Part shown: positions 1-5,624 of the stretch, in pieces
Layout: every line of letters starts with the position of its first letter
Numbering within the stretch: position 1 is the stretch's first letter
Origin: Deltaproteobacteria bacterium
GTDB taxonomy: Bacteria; Desulfobacterota; Syntrophia; Syntrophales; UBA2210
Length of the DNA: 8,394 nt
Reading direction: 5' to 3'
Assembly (NCBI GenBank): GCA_030603465.1
Contig: JAUVXT010000107.1
Location: 1-8,394 of the forward strand
Program-made: the position numbers and the translations under genes
Notes under the pieces: generated by a model
The model's input: only the letters and a program-made list of their open reading frames with translations
Databases searched by the model: none
What the model was told of the DNA's origin: nothing

Positions 1-239
1 GTTCTCTTTTTAGTGTCGGAGCTGTGCATTATGCCTCGGGCGGTTTCGGGGGCGCCGAGGGATCGGTAACCATTATTGTGGAGGGCGAACCGGGAGAAGT
101 CAACAAGTGCATGGATTTCATAGAGACCATTAAGGGTGAGCCGCCGCTCCCCGCCGTAAAGGGACCTTGCAAGACCTGCGGCACCCTTTGCAGTTTTCAG
201 GGGAAGGAAGAGGACGAACTGCCCCACTATTTACGGTAG
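1..239 (+). CDS. 3' end of a gene of unknown function with a CxxCxxxC tail (partial)
   Basis: The reading frame is open from the first full codon (position 3) to a TAG at 237-239. A GTG at 24 is in frame, but no stop or ribosome binding site precedes it, so the gene most likely begins upstream of the window. About 79 residues are visible. They contain a glycine-rich stretch (YASGGFGGAEGS), then a beta-strand-like segment (VTIIVEGE), an apparent helix (EVNKCMDFIETIKGEP), and a C-terminal tail with three cysteines spaced CxxCxxxC (CKTCGTLC). The tail could bind a metal or an Fe-S cluster, but three cysteines alone do not prove this. I do not recognise the family and assign no function. The coding call rests on the long open frame and plausible protein composition. 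Confidence 0.6.
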   Translation, partial: SLFSVGAVHYASGGFGGAEGSVTIIVEGEPGEVNKCMDFIETIKGEPPLPAVKGPCKTCGTLCSFQGKEEDELPHYLR

Positions 240-600
240 CCAAGGTTAAAGCGGAAATCATTAACGACCTGTTGTTGTGACGAGAATTCTTTTAAGCGGT
301 CATTACGGCACTTTTTGTCAATAAATCCTGGCGAAGCGCAAGACAAGTGATTTAAAGAATCATCGTGGATATCCACGATGATTCTTAGAAAGTTAAGGAA
401 AAATTCATTTATATCCGTTCGCCTTCGCTCACTGTTCTTTTCAACTGTCTGAGCCCGAAGGGCGAGTTTTGGAATCGCCTGAAGCGAGTCTTAGATTTAT
501 CAAAAAGGGCTGTAGACAAACGAAAAAGAATTTGGGTAACAGGCCGTCAATGCATGCCACCATACTTGCCGCTTTTCCCTCTATATCATTGAAATAAGGC
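240..600. other. Non-coding gap of 361 bp with palindrome and small hairpins
   Basis: No convincing gene lies here. It separates the end of the upstream + strand gene from the convergent 3' end of the alcohol dehydrogenase. It holds a perfect palindrome (355-386), a short GCCC-GAA-GGGC hairpin at 453-463 followed by GAGTTTT, a TCGC/GCGA hairpin near 475-487, and a CGCTCACTGTTC word (426-437) that recurs with one change as CGCTCGCTGTTC at 1924-1935. Base composition is AT-richer than the neighbouring genes. Confidence 0.6.
355..386. terminator. Perfect 32-bp palindrome, possible terminator between convergent genes
   Basis: The arm AAGAATCATCGTGGAT is followed at once by its exact reverse complement, giving 16-bp arms with no spacer. 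As RNA it would fold into a stem of about 14 bp with an AUAU loop from either strand. It lies 115 bp after the stop of the upstream + strand gene and between two convergent genes, where a bidirectional transcription stop is expected. There is no clear U-tract after it on the + strand (AGAAAG follows), so a classical intrinsic terminator is not certain. A protein-binding palindrome or repeat remnant is the alternative. Confidence 0.45.
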
Positions 601-1629
601 TTACTTCATTTTCAATACCTTGCCGCCGCGGATTTCCCCCTCTTTCAATTCCATCAAGGCGATATTTGCCTCTTCCAGGGCGAATTCCTGCACCTGTGGT
701 GTGATCGGTATTTCAGCGGCGAGCTGTAAAAATTCTTCCACGTCTCTCCTCGCTACATTTGCCACACTCTTTATCTCTTTTTCGAGCCACAGGTGGGCCG
801 GATAGTCGAGTTGTAAAAGATATTCCTTGTCTGTATCTTCCTTTCGTATCGCGTTGATGACAAGCCGTCCTCCTGCCTTCAGGTTCTCCATGGACTCTAC
901 CACCGGTTTCCATGCCGGGGTAGTATCGATGATACAGTCGAGTTTTTCAGGCGGATCAGCACTCGTGTCACCCGCCCATGCCGCCCCCAGTTCCCGGGCG
1001 AAGGCCCGCTCTTTTTCACTCCTTGCGAATACAAAGATTTCCGATGTGGGATATAGGTGTCGTGCCATCTTCAGTACGAGATGGGCCGAGGCGCCGAATC
1101 CTGTCAGCCCCAGTATTTGTCCGTCTTTCATGCCCGTCAACCTCAGCGAACGGTAACCGATTGCGCCGGCGCATAAAAGGGGCGCCGCTTCCGTGTCGGA
1201 AAAGATGTCAGGGATTTTATAGGCGAAATTCTCTCCAATGGTCATGTATTCGGCATAGCCGCCATGAGCGTCCCTCCCCGTTGCACTGAAGTGGTCACAC
1301 AAATTTTCTTTATCATCTAAACAATAACCGCAGCTGCCGCATGAGGAATATATCCAGCCCACTCCCACCCTGTCTCCCGACTTGAATTTTTCCGAACCTT
1401 CTCCCACTTTTTCAACCCTGCCCACTACCTGATGCCCCGGGATGACGGGAAACGCGGGAGGGGGCGTCCTCCCCTCAATTTCGTCCAGTTCCGTATGGCA
1501 GACGCCGCAAACGGCAATCTTTACAAGAATTTCACCCAACCCCGGTATGGGATCTTCCATTTCGCGCATTTCAAGGGGATTCCTGTTTTTCGAAAGATCA
1601 CAGATACGGGTTAGTACCATTGCCTTCAT
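601..1629 (-). CDS. Zinc-dependent alcohol dehydrogenase, MDR superfamily (TIGR02822-like)
   Basis: This 342-residue cytosolic enzyme would interconvert an alcohol and an aldehyde or ketone using NAD(P)(H). The N-terminal GroES-like domain carries the catalytic zinc ligands C41 (CGVCHTE), H66 (PGHQ) and C153 (LLCAG). The structural zinc loop has C97, C100, C103 and C111. The Rossmann domain starts at about residue 170 with GFGASAH in place of the usual GxGGxG, a signature I associate with TIGR02822 (adh_fam_2). Strand two ends in FARSEKER with no acidic residue, which leans towards NADP(H); this is inference. The glutamate that normally follows H66 is glutamine (Q67). The ATG at 1629 is preceded by a strong GGGGAGG ribosome binding site (complement at 1638-1645). 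It appears to be a single-gene unit: the upstream gap is long and the gene beyond it is divergent. The physiological substrate cannot be read from the sequence. Confidence 0.93.
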   Translation of the reverse strand: MKAMVLTRICDLSKNRNPLEMREMEDPIPGLGEILVKIAVCGVCHTELDEIEGRTPPPAFPVIPGHQVVGRVEKVGEGSEKFKSGDRVGVGWIYSSCGSCGYCLDDKENLCDHFSATGRDAHGGYAEYMTIGENFAYKIPDIFSDTEAAPLLCAGAIGYRSLRLTGMKDGQILGLTGFGASAHLVLKMARHLYPTSEIFVFARSEKERAFARELGAAWAGDTSADPPEKLDCIIDTTPAWKPVVESMENLKAGGRLVINAIRKEDTDKEYLLQLDYPAHLWLEKEIKSVANVARRDVEEFLQLAAEIPITPQVQEFALEEANIALMELKEGEIRGGKVLKMK

Positions 1630-1730
1630 CGGGAATATCCTCCCCCATGTCTATATTTCGCTTCCGTCGTATTTATGATGATAGATTATTACACCAAAAC
1701 CCCGAAAAAAGTAAGCCCCGGCCTTTTGAA

Positions 1731-1764
1731 GGAAGCTCCCCGCGACAAGTTGCGGGGGATTTCC
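1731..1764. repeat. GC-rich hairpin repeat, copy A
   Basis: The core CCCCGCGAC-AA-GTTGCGGGG (1738-1757) is a near-perfect hairpin with one G-T pair. GGAA (1731-1734) and TTCC (1761-1764) extend it symmetrically across 3-nt internal loops. The left half GAAGCTCCCCGC is identical over 12 bases to copy B at 3466-3477. The GA/TT pair in the arms is AG/CT in copy B, so the stem is kept while the bases change. Confidence 0.7.
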
Positions 1765-1770
1765 GACGTC

Positions 1771-1796
1771 CAAGTATACTTAAATTTGCAAATGCG
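1771..1796 (+). repeat. Left terminal inverted repeat of the 1771-2130 segment
   Basis: Contains the palindromes AAGTATACTT (1772-1781) and ATTTGCAAAT (1784-1793). The 17-base word ACTTAAATTTGCAAATG (1778-1794) is found as an exact reverse complement within 2108-2124. The match continues outward through CAAGTA with one inserted base. Confidence 0.7.
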
Positions 1797-1854
1797 CTAT
1801 AAGCTGTTAATATTTCTTAATATTTGCCAGAAATAACGGATTTGTTGAAAACAT

Positions 1855-2047
1855 AAGTTACTTCAAATGATAATGCCGTAAAATGGCATAGTGACGCTGT
1901 TCAGGAAAATGTTTATTTTTATTCGCTCGCTGTTCAGTCCAATGAAAATATGAGGATTCGATTGACACGCCTTGCTCTTTTCCCTATGATCACGTCCTTA
2001 ATAGCTTCGCTATCCCGACACGTCGGCATTATAATGGAAAGTAACTT
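1855..2047. repeat. Nested inverted repeat, arms 1855-1878 and 2024-2047
   Basis: Both arms are 24 bases. The left arm is AAGTTACTT, eight bases, then AATGCCG; the reverse complement of 2024-2047 has the same ends and matches 4 of the 8 middle bases, giving 20 of 24. AAGTTACTT also occurs at 2122-2130, and the related AAGTATACTT at 1772-1781, so the segment is built from repeated near-palindromic AAGT-N(1-2)-ACTT boxes. Confidence 0.55.
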
Positions 2048-2107
2048 GTTGAGTAGCGTGGGGTCTCTGTGCCCCGCAGATATGTTGCCATGGGCAACGC
2101 TACAACA
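2047..2107 (+). other. Possible branched (three-way junction) RNA fold upstream of the MFS gene
   Basis: An outer stem pairs TGTTG (2047-2051) and TAGCGT (2054-2059) with ACGCTA (2097-2102) and CAACA (2103-2107), with a 2-nt bulge. Inside it are GGGG/CCCC (2060-2063 with 2072-2075) and GTTGCC/GGCAAC (2084-2089 with 2093-2098, sharing two bases with the outer stem). It ends 36 bases before the MFS start codon. It resembles no riboswitch class I know and may simply be the end structure of the 1771-2130 element. Confidence 0.3.
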
Positions 2108-2130
2108 CATTTGCAAATTTAAGTTACTTG
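2106..2130 (-). repeat. Right terminal inverted repeat of the 1771-2130 segment
   Basis: Reverse-complement partner of 1771-1796, matching 24 of about 26 aligned positions. It ends in AAGTTACTTG, and the next bases (AAAGGTGAT) form the ribosome binding site of the MFS gene, so the repeat would lie in that gene's leader. Confidence 0.7.
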
Positions 2131-2143
2131 AAAGGTGATAACT

Positions 2144-3355
2144 ATGCAGGACAAAACGCATCCCACTGTGCGGGGATGGAAAAATTCCAGATTGTTCTGG
2201 AATGTGGGTATTGCCACCCTCTGCCGTATTTTGCTTAATACGGCGCGTCGTTTTGTCTACCCCTTCGCCCCGGCACTCAGCCGCGGACTGGACGTTCCCC
2301 TCATATCCGTAACTTTCCTCATTGCGGTAAACCAGATGACCGGTCTTCTGAGTCCCATCTTCGGTCCCTTGGGTGACCGTGTTGGATACCGGATTATGCT
2401 TCTCGCGGGGATGGGGCTTCTGGCAGGGGGCATGCTTGCGGGTGGATTTTTCCCCTTTTATGGAATGATGCTTGTGGCCATGATTATGGCGGGTCTTGGT
2501 AAAAGTGTCTTTGATCCGGCCATACAGGCATATGTGGGGAAACGTGTCCCCTATCATCGCAGAGGACTGGTTATCGGCATTATGGAGACCGCATGGGCGG
2601 GGAGCACGCTCATAGGGATTCCCGTAATAGGAATTCTCATAAAGAACTTCGGCTGGCGAGCGCCATTCTTTGTAATCGGAGTGCTGGCGGTTGTTGGAAT
2701 GGCGGCTATATGGATAGTTATGCCGCCCACCGGTAAAAATCTGAATGGTTTCCGCGAGGGTGTAGGATTTCGGGCTGTTTTTCGGAAGCTTGGGAAAAAG
2801 CGGCCTGCGCTTGGGGTTCTTTTGTTTGCTTTTTTAGTGAGTGTCGCAAATGATAATTTCTTTGTCATTTATGGGGCCTGGCTTGAGGATTGTTTCAATC
2901 TGGGTATTGTGGCCATCGGAATGGTAACAATAGTAATAGGGGTGGCCGAGCTTTTCGGAGAACTCCTTGTCGCCTTTATGTCCGACCGCCTTGGTCTTCG
3001 CCGATCGGTGGTTATCGGTGTCGTCTTGTCGTGTATGAGCTACCTGGTGTTGCCCTGGTGGGGGTCCACTATCCCGAAGGCTATGGCAGCCATATTTTTT
3101 GTTTTTGCTGCCGTGGAATTTGCCATCGTAACTTCGTTGTCTATATGCACGGAGATACTCCCCGGGGCAAGAGCTACGATGATGGCCGGGTATCTGGCGG
3201 CGGCCAGCGCGGGCAGGGTTACAGGCGCATTCATGGGGGGACTCGTATGGGAGGCGGGGAGAATAGAGGCTACAGTTTTTATTTCTGCCTCTATGAGTGT
3301 CCTGGCGCTTGCCGCGTTTCTATGGGGCATGTACGGATGGCGGCCGGGAAAGTGA
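2144..3355 (+). CDS. Major facilitator superfamily (MFS) transporter
   Basis: This 403-residue inner-membrane protein has about 12 predicted transmembrane helices and would be a secondary transporter driven by an ion gradient. The loop between helices 2 and 3 has a good MFS motif A, GPLGDRVGYR (G74, D78, R79, G81). The second half repeats it as MSDRLGLRR (D281, R282, G284), as expected from the duplicated fold. A central basic loop (about 195-221) separates the two bundles. I choose ATG 2144 rather than the in-frame GTG at 2135, because that GTG lies inside the Shine-Dalgarno sequence AAAGGTGAT (2131-2139). Substrate is unknown: drug efflux and metabolite export or uptake are all possible. 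It appears to be transcribed alone, with a 187-bp gap to the next gene. Confidence 0.9.
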   Translation: MQDKTHPTVRGWKNSRLFWNVGIATLCRILLNTARRFVYPFAPALSRGLDVPLISVTFLIAVNQMTGLLSPIFGPLGDRVGYRIMLLAGMGLLAGGMLAGGFFPFYGMMLVAMIMAGLGKSVFDPAIQAYVGKRVPYHRRGLVIGIMETAWAGSTLIGIPVIGILIKNFGWRAPFFVIGVLAVVGMAAIWIVMPPTGKNLNGFREGVGFRAVFRKLGKKRPALGVLLFAFLVSVANDNFFVIYGAWLEDCFNLGIVAIGMVTIVIGVAELFGELLVAFMSDRLGLRRSVVIGVVLSCMSYLVLPWWGSTIPKAMAAIFFVFAAVEFAIVTSLSICTEILPGARATMMAGYLAAASAGRVTGAFMGGLVWEAGRIEATVFISASMSVLALAAFLWGMYGWRPGK

Positions 3356-3441
3356 CAGATTAACCGGGTGTGGCCGTAGGTGTCCCGCAAGCCCCGCCGG
3401 GAATTGTTCATTATTTTGTGGTACAGGACGACATTATTTTA

Positions 3442-3447
3442 TATAAT
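3442..3447 (+). promoter_or_regulatory. Possible -10 box (TATAAT) upstream of the DUF4389 gene
   Basis: A perfect TATAAT sits in an AT-rich patch about 95 bases before the DUF4389 start codon. The nearest -35-like word, TTGTGG (3416-3421), is 20 bases away, longer than the usual 16-18, so the promoter call is weak. Copy B of the hairpin repeat would fall in the resulting leader. Confidence 0.25.
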
Positions 3448-3465
3448 GGGGGTACAACAATAAGT

Positions 3466-3495
3466 GAAGCTCCCCGCAGCAAGCTGTGGGAGATC
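3466..3495. repeat. GC-rich hairpin repeat, copy B
   Basis: The core CCCGCAGC-AA-GCTGTGGG (3473-3490) forms an 8-bp stem with one G-T pair, and a flanking CTC/GAG extends it around a bulged C. GAAGCTCCCCGC (3466-3477) is identical to copy A, and CCCCGCAGCAAGC (3472-3484) is identical over 13 bases to the reverse complement of copy D. It lies in the leader of the DUF4389 gene. Confidence 0.7.
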
Positions 3496-3542
3496 TGAGG
3501 CTGTTGGAAAAAATATTTTTTGTTCAATTTAAGGAGGCGTGG

Positions 3543-3848
3543 ATGAATAGTCCGAAAGAAAATCCTGTCACACGGAAGGGGATCGCCATCAGATTATTTT
3601 ACACCATCTTCTTCATCATTGTTTTTGAGATAATCAAGCTCATTCTTCATGTCACCATTCTTTTTCAATATGTATATCTCTTCATTACATCGAAGTACAG
3701 TGAACCGCTCCGCGAATTTTCCAACAGGTTGTCTGTATATGCCTATAGGATCATGCGATACGTTACACTGAATGAAAATGGGCGACCATTTCCCTTCGGT
3801 AGGCTTCCCGAGGCTATGGAGGAGGCGGAATCCGAGGTTACATTCTGA
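3543..3848 (+). CDS. DUF4389 family membrane protein
   Basis: The protein has 101 residues. A basic N-terminus is followed by two hydrophobic segments (about 14-34 and 36-50), then an amphipathic region LREFSNRLSVYAYRIMRYVTLNENGRPFPFG in family position, ending in an acidic tail. The order of two membrane spans, a basic helix, and a YRIMRYVT...RPFPFG motif matches what I know of DUF4389, a family of small inner-membrane proteins with no established function. The start is ATG 3543, preceded by a strong AAGGAGG (3531-3537); the longer open frame from 3486 runs through hairpin copy B and is not likely to be translated. It is followed on the same strand by the RuvC-like gene, but a hairpin-bearing gap of about 150 bp to that gene's preferred start makes co-translation unlikely. 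Confidence 0.85.
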   Translation: MNSPKENPVTRKGIAIRLFYTIFFIIVFEIIKLILHVTILFQYVYLFITSKYSEPLREFSNRLSVYAYRIMRYVTLNENGRPFPFGRLPEAMEEAESEVTF

Positions 3849-3880
3849 GATTAGAGGGACTACGCGAAGCGGGGGAGAAA

Positions 3881-3917
3881 TTGGAGTTTCCCGCAACACG
3901 TTGCGGGGAACCTCCAA
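3881..3917. repeat. GC-rich hairpin repeat, copy C
   Basis: CCCGCAAC (3890-3897) and GTTGCGGG (3900-3907) form a perfect 8-bp stem over a 2-nt spacer. TTGGAG (3881-3886) and CTCCAA (3912-3917) add six outer pairs across a small internal loop. The core resembles copies A and B, but the flanks differ. It sits 33 bases after the DUF4389 stop and could stop transcription, though no U-tract follows. Confidence 0.65.
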
Positions 3918-3945
3918 CTGGTAAGGGATATGTCTATTTTGTGTT

Positions 3946-3985
3946 CGCTCGCTAACCCTGAGGCAAGCAGCGGGGTTGGCGAGCG
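3946..3985. repeat. Long GC-rich hairpin (copy E) before the RuvC-like gene
   Basis: CGCTCGC (3946-3952) pairs with GCGAGCG (3979-3985) and AACCC (3954-3958) with GGGTT (3973-3977). G-T pairs bridge them, giving a stem of about 15 bp over a 10-nt loop. The right half, GCAAGCAGCGGGGT, equals part of the reverse complement of copy D. It lies 13 bases before ATG 3999 and could mask the start region of the mRNA. Confidence 0.65.
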
Positions 3986-3998
3986 CTGTCCAGTTCAC

Positions 3999-4466
3999 AT
4001 GCCTTCATTACTGGCAGTCGATCTGGGCGTAAAGACGGGACTTGCCCTCTTTAACCGGGACGGGCGACTTCTGTGGTGCCGCTCTCACAACTTCGGTACC
4101 ATAAAACGGCTCCGGGAAGGTGTCTACAGGATGCTGGGAGATGTGCCGGATCTCTCGATTCTGGTGCTCGAGGGAGGTGGAGCGGTGGCGGAGGTATGGG
4201 AACGTGAGGCGAAGAGGCGGTCAATTACACTCTACAAGATCAGCGCGGAAGAGTGGCGAAAGAAGCTTCTCTATCCCCGCGAACAGAGAAGCGGGCCTTT
4301 GGCCAAGCATAATGCGGGACACCTCGCCCGGAGAGTGGTCGCATGGTCTCGAATGGCCCGACCCACATCACTGAGACATGACACGGCAGAGGCGATTCTC
4401 GTGGGATTATGGGGTGTGCTGGAGGTGGGATGGCTGAAGAAGTTGCCCGCTGAACTGCGACAGTGA
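3999..4466 (+). CDS. RuvC-like RNase H-fold putative nuclease, uncharacterised
   Basis: The 155-residue product (from ATG 3999) begins with LLAVDLGVKTGLAL, the typical first strand of the RuvC/RNase H fold with catalytic-type Asp at residue 8. VLEGGG follows with Glu 58, and HDTAEAILVGLWG with Asp 128 and Glu 131. E. coli RuvC uses D7, E66, D138 and D141; here the gaps are 50, 70 and 3 against 59, 72 and 3, and the DTAEA context resembles RuvC DAADA. This supports a metal-dependent DNA junction or structure-specific nuclease, but it is too divergent to call RuvC. The frame is open back to ATG 3930, whose extra 23 codons run through hairpin copy E and look unlike protein, so I prefer 3999. Neither start has a good ribosome binding site: AAGGG at 3923 is only two bases from 3930, and none precedes 3999. 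Function and partners are unknown. Confidence 0.75.
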   Translation: MPSLLAVDLGVKTGLALFNRDGRLLWCRSHNFGTIKRLREGVYRMLGDVPDLSILVLEGGGAVAEVWEREAKRRSITLYKISAEEWRKKLLYPREQRSGPLAKHNAGHLARRVVAWSRMARPTSLRHDTAEAILVGLWGVLEVGWLKKLPAELRQ

Positions 4467-4539
4467 ACGAAAGAAACCACACGCCCTCCTTATATTGCAA
4501 AAAGGGGAGTGAAGATTACCGGGAAAGGAGTTTTATATC

Positions 4540-4833
4540 ATGAAAGCATGCATCATTTTTACGGGCACCGGCCCCCTTCTCATACTCACATCCTTTGACT
4601 CTCTCACCGATCCTGCCTTTGTGGAGAAGCTGGCAACCAAGGGAGTAAAGAAATATATCGCCTATGAGCTTTCCATGGAAAAGGTTGAAAAGGAATATGG
4701 TGAGCACTTGAAGATAATACTCAATGACCTTTATCAGACCGATGACCTGAGGGTACTCGATTACAACGGTCATCATATCTTTAAGAAATTTTCCTTTTCA
4801 GAGATAGGGTCGCCCATATATTACGAGCCATAG
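4540..4833 (+). CDS. Small conserved-type protein of unknown function (97 aa)
   Basis: A clear AAAGGAG (4524-4530) sits nine bases before ATG 4540, and the gene is compact and free of rare features. The product starts with a hydrophobic strand (MKACIIFTGTGPLLILTSFDSL), has a basic helix (about 25-37), a strand KKYIAYELS, a charged helix (46-60), and a C-terminal RVLDYNGHHIFKKFSFSEIG. The hydrophobic start lacks a signal-peptide charge pattern, so it is probably a buried strand in a small cytosolic alpha/beta protein. I recall similar small proteins in deltaproteobacterial genomes, but no function is known to me. It follows the RuvC-like gene by 73 bp and converges on the HDAC-like gene 50 bp away. 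No catalytic motif is visible. Confidence 0.75.
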   Translation: MKACIIFTGTGPLLILTSFDSLTDPAFVEKLATKGVKKYIAYELSMEKVEKEYGEHLKIILNDLYQTDDLRVLDYNGHHIFKKFSFSEIGSPIYYEP

Positions 4834-4883
4834 CAGGGATTTTTCTGCCACACCTTGGTGCGCATTTCGTCTCTGTCCATCTC

Positions 4884-5624
4884 TTATCCCCCCATTCCCT
4901 CGATCAACGCCATCGTATTGTAACCGAGCACCTGATGATTATAGCCCCCCTCCAGAATGGCAAAAAATCCGCCGCCGCTTTTTTTGGCCGCCCCGCGCAC
5001 CATACGCCCCATCTCCCGGTAATCGTCGGTGGACAGAACTCCCCCCCAATCCTCCTGATGATTGTCAAAGCCGGCGGAAATTCCGATGATATCGGCGTCG
5101 CCGGGAAGATTTTCTTCAACCTCTTTCAGGTACCGGCTCCGGTCCGATGATGCGGGGTTGAATATGGTAGCGTATTTCCGGTATCCAAGGATGTTGACCG
5201 TTCCGTCTCCAAAGTGGAGATCGAAATCGAGAATACAGGCATTGTTGATCCTGTTCTCTCTCTTCAGTTTCGTAATGGCAATGGCCATATTGTTGAAAAA
5301 ACAGAATCCCCACGAACTGTTTGCCGAGGCATGATGTCCCGGCGGCCTGATGAGGGCAAAGCATGGTTCCCGGAGTCCCGTGAAGGCCGCCTGAATGGCT
5401 CCCCCCGCGGCAAGGGCGGCTATGTCGTAGAGGCCCTGTCTCTCTACTTCTCTGATGTGATATTCCGAGTGACAGGCGGCGATATCCTCTTCGCTGGCAG
5501 GGACGGCATCGATAAAATCAACCCTGTCGCCGATAACATCCACGATTGCCTCGATCCTTCCCTCTGTGGCGGCCGGATCGAAACAGTAAGAGGGGTTAAA
5601 ATCCTTATGATAGATAACCTTCAT
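4884..5624 (-). CDS. Histone-deacetylase-superfamily hydrolase (AcuC/acetylpolyamine amidohydrolase-like)
   Basis: This zinc-dependent amidohydrolase of 246 residues would remove acetyl groups from lysine side chains or acetylated polyamines in the cytosol. The superfamily motifs occur in order: IRPPGHHA with tandem H97-H98, GFCFFNN (106-112), DFDLHFGDGT with zinc ligands D135 and H137, SAGFD with third ligand D187, and EGGYN with transition-state Tyr Y228. All core catalytic residues are therefore present. It is shorter than typical AcuC or acetylpolyamine amidohydrolases (about 300-380 residues), lacking most of the C-terminal part and having a trimmed N-terminus. The SAGFDNHQEDWGG form matches a compact subfamily. 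Its ATG (5624) overlaps the stop codon of the upstream TPR gene (ATGA), with a GGAAGGA site inside that gene, so translation is probably coupled. The substrate cannot be inferred. Confidence 0.92.
   Translation of the reverse strand: MKVIYHKDFNPSYCFDPAATEGRIEAIVDVIGDRVDFIDAVPASEEDIAACHSEYHIREVERQGLYDIAALAAGGAIQAAFTGLREPCFALIRPPGHHASANSSWGFCFFNNMAIAITKLKRENRINNACILDFDLHFGDGTVNILGYRKYATIFNPASSDRSRYLKEVEENLPGDADIIGISAGFDNHQEDWGGVLSTDDYREMGRMVRGAAKKSGGGFFAILEGGYNHQVLGYNTMALIEGMGG

Larger units (their letters stand above)
1771..2130. mobile_element. Possible MITE-like element bounded by 25-bp inverted repeats
   Basis: The left end (1771-1796) and the reverse complement of the right end (2106-2130) both read CAAGTA followed by ACTTAAATTTGCAAATG, differing by one extra T (1777) and one substitution (1795). 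The length of about 360 bp, lack of coding capacity, terminal inverted repeats and position in an intergenic gap fit a non-autonomous miniature element. Against this, I see no clear target-site duplication, and there is no transposase in the window. The alternative is a regulatory region with paired operator palindromes: the ends contain the self-complementary words AAGTATACTT and ATTTGCAAAT. The right end stops one base before the Shine-Dalgarno sequence of the MFS gene. Confidence 0.4.
1630..2143. other. Divergent intergenic region of 514 bp, repeat-rich
   Basis: This gap separates the divergent alcohol dehydrogenase (-) and MFS transporter (+) genes, so it must hold promoters for both, though I see no convincing -35/-10 pair. 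It contains a GC-rich hairpin repeat (1738-1757), a segment bounded by 25-bp inverted repeats (1771-1796 and 2106-2130), nested inverted repeats (1855-1878 with 2024-2047), a TGCC/GGCA hairpin at 1874-1888, and a possible branched RNA fold (2047-2107). Short open frames here (for example 1950-2138) lack ribosome binding sites and do not look like proteins. Confidence 0.6.

Noticed and set aside
249..308. Imperfect direct repeat AAGCGG..TCATTA..CG at 249-266 and 294-308
   Set aside because: Short, with two indels, and in AT-rich DNA where such matches are common; not strong enough to call a repeat.
1950..2138. 62-codon + strand open frame ending at the MFS ribosome binding site, as a possible leader peptide
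   Set aside because: No Shine-Dalgarno sequence before its ATG, composition unlike protein, and it is made of the repeat segment.
1934..2557. 207-codon open frame on the minus strand over the MFS 5' region
   Set aside because: It is antisense to the MFS gene, has odd composition (many H, K, T and no domain), and covers the inverted-repeat segment; the MFS frame is clearly the real one.
3486..3542. Extended N-terminus of the DUF4389 protein
   Set aside because: It begins inside hairpin copy B, whereas ATG 3543 has an excellent AAGGAGG site and gives the normal family N-terminus.
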